DNA of 64,000 bases from JBGSUZ01 sp043770095 (GTDB lineage Bacteria > Bacillota > Clostridia > Peptostreptococcales > Acidaminobacteraceae). Position 1 is the first letter of the stretch, and each line of letters starts with the position of its first letter. The DNA lies in contig JAYVIR010000049.1 in assembly GCA_043770095.1 (NCBI GenBank), positions 116,102 to 180,101 of the forward strand, read 5' to 3'. This document shows, piece by piece, positions 62,711 through 64,000 of this stretch. The translations under genes were made by a program, and so were the position numbers. The notes under the pieces were generated by a model that saw nothing but the letters and a program-made list of their open reading frames with translations, did no database searches and was not told the DNA's origin.

Positions 62711-64000
62711 ATGAAATTTGAAAACATTGACATATCAATCGTAACTTTTAATTCTATAAAATGGATTGATGGTTTTTTTGAATCATTATCTAAACAATCA
62801 TATCCAACTAATTTACTTAATATTTATATAGTTGATAATTGTTCTGAAGATCAAACTGTGGAGGGGTTGCAATCAATCCAAAAGAAATATAAAGTAGAAT
62901 TTGGAAAAATTGAAATTGCAAGATTACCTAATCGTGGTTATGGTACAGGACATAATTTCAATATTAATAAAGCAACATCAAAGTGGATATTGGTTACCAA
63001 TATTGATGTTGAACTTGAGTTTGATTCGTTGGAAATAATAATATCTAATGCGCAAAATGATCAAGAGTGTGTAGCCTCGTGGGAATTTCGACAAAAGCCA
63101 TATGAACATCCTAAAGATTATAATCCATTTACGCTTGAGACTGAATGGTCAAGCCATGCTTGCATTTTATTTAGATCAACTTTTTTAAAAAGTGTTGGTG
63201 GATATGAAGAAAAAATATTCATGTATGGTGAAGATGTAGAATTATCATTTAGGTTAAGATCAAATGGATATATGCTTAGATATTGTCCTAAGGCTGTTTG
63301 CTGGCATTATTGTTATGAAAATATTGACAAACCCAAATCATTACAACTCTTAGGGGCTTTAAAGAGTAATTTATTTATTAGATTGCGTTATGGAAGTTTA
63401 GTAAACGTAATTGCTTGGTTTCCAATTTTTTTTGGAGCCGTATTGGTCTCTAAAAAATATAATCTCAAATTGAAAGAACTTACAACTTTGTTGCGTGACG
63501 GAATTGCTGAATCTTACTATTTTAAGGTTCAAGAAAATCTTCGATCAGTGAAAATCAACTTCAATCGACTAGATTATACGCTTAAGCGAGATGGCTATCA
63601 ATATAAGTATAAATGTTCAAATTATTTAAGTCCGTTAGTATCAATTATTACCCGAACTCATGTCGGACGAGAAGAATTACTAAAACAGGCATTTCAATCA
63701 GTACTAAACCAAACTTATGTGGATATCGAGTGGATTGTTATAGAGGATGGAAGCAAAGACTCAGAAGATTTTATGAAAGAAGCTGCAAAATTATTAAAAA
63801 CTCGATATATTTCAACTGAAAAATTAGGTAGATCGGTGGCTGGAAATATTGGTCTAGAAGCTTCCAATGGTGAATTTTGTATGTTTTTAGATGATGATGA
63901 TATGCTCTACCCAGAACATGTTGAGATATTAGTTGCGGAGTTAAGGAACAATTTGGAGATTGGAGCTGTCTATTCAACAGCATATGAAGTGCCGAGTGAA
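62711..64000 (+). CDS. Tandem family 2 glycosyltransferase (partial, runs off the right edge)
   Basis: The frame from the ATG at 62711 is open to the window end, 430 residues so far. The first GT-A/GT2 domain (about 6-230) resembles WbbL-type rhamnosyltransferases: ISIVTFNS, VDNCSEDQT, NIDVE, and GGYEEKIFMYGEDVELSFRL. A hydrophobic stretch near 231-248 could be a membrane-associated helix. A second GT2 domain starts near 306 with LVSIITRTHVGREELL, VIEDGSKD and the FLDDDDMLYPEH metal motif. Two catalytic domains in one chain suggest sequential addition of two sugars, with rhamnose a likely donor sugar from the upstream genes. No good ribosome site is seen, so translation may be coupled to rfbD. 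The region is AT-rich. Confidence 0.88.
   Translation, partial: MKFENIDISIVTFNSIKWIDGFFESLSKQSYPTNLLNIYIVDNCSEDQTVEGLQSIQKKYKVEFGKIEIARLPNRGYGTGHNFNINKATSKWILVTNIDVELEFDSLEIIISNAQNDQECVASWEFRQKPYEHPKDYNPFTLETEWSSHACILFRSTFLKSVGGYEEKIFMYGEDVELSFRLRSNGYMLRYCPKAVCWHYCYENIDKPKSLQLLGALKSNLFIRLRYGSLVNVIAWFPIFFGAVLVSKKYNLKLKELTTLLRDGIAESYYFKVQENLRSVKINFNRLDYTLKRDGYQYKYKCSNYLSPLVSIITRTHVGREELLKQAFQSVLNQTYVDIEWIVIEDGSKDSEDFMKEAAKLLKTRYISTEKLGRSVAGNIGLEASNGEFCMFLDDDDMLYPEHVEILVAELRNNLEIGAVYSTAYEVPSE

Noticed and set aside
1..64000. tRNA, rRNA, prophage or insertion sequence
   Set aside because: Nothing with a cloverleaf, rRNA core, phage structural gene or transposase was recognised while reading both strands. 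A tRNA or covariance search could still find something small.

Overview
The window looks like the chromosome of a low-to-medium GC Firmicute, most likely an anaerobic, motile, amino-acid-fermenting member of the Clostridia. The grounds are strong AGGAGG-type ribosome binding sites, SLH-domain surface proteins, a DUF1836 protein, a PucR regulator, an indolepyruvate:ferredoxin oxidoreductase and methyl-accepting chemotaxis proteins. No rRNA, tRNA, transposase, prophage or CRISPR array was seen. Genus-level placement is not possible from the sequence alone.

Layout. 1-5094 (minus strand): the start of a DEAD-box RNA helicase, then a three-gene signalling operon (GAF/HD-GYP c-di-GMP phosphodiesterase, metallo-beta-lactamase-fold hydrolase, TPR-containing adenylate cyclase). 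A perfect 15-bp inverted repeat separates this operon from a divergent SLH surface protein (5213-8908). 9023-18405: a small membrane protein, a chemotaxis receptor without HAMP, an ABC-F ATPase, a phzF-pucR pair, an EamA-type transporter, a DUF1836 protein, a hemolysin III/PAQR protein and a Cof-type HAD phosphatase. 18568-21970: threonine aldolase followed by iorA and iorB, an amino-acid degradation operon. 22080-30066: a dCache chemotaxis receptor, a DUF4143-type ATPase, and a two-component system co-transcribed with two lipoproteins. Then ATP-dependent PEP carboxykinase on the minus strand.

31965-58157 is the main feature: about 26 kb of co-oriented cell-envelope genes. In order they encode a small SLH protein, a 2314-residue IPT/TIG protein, two further SLH proteins, a CtpA-like S41 protease with a peptidoglycan-binding tail, the probable major S-layer protein (strong promoter, structured leader, biased codons, strong terminator), a divergent AT-rich relative without SLH domains, a second S-layer paralogue, and two TolC-like helical proteins that appear to lack the outer-membrane barrel.

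58268-64000: an O-antigen-ligase/Wzy-type membrane protein (minus strand), then rfbC, rfbB and rfbD for dTDP-L-rhamnose and a tandem two-domain family 2 glycosyltransferase that runs off the window. Next to the S-layer genes, this suggests a rhamnose-containing S-layer glycan or secondary cell-wall polysaccharide. The 31965-64000 stretch is therefore best read as a surface-layer assembly and decoration locus, and it is the best candidate for an undescribed system here.
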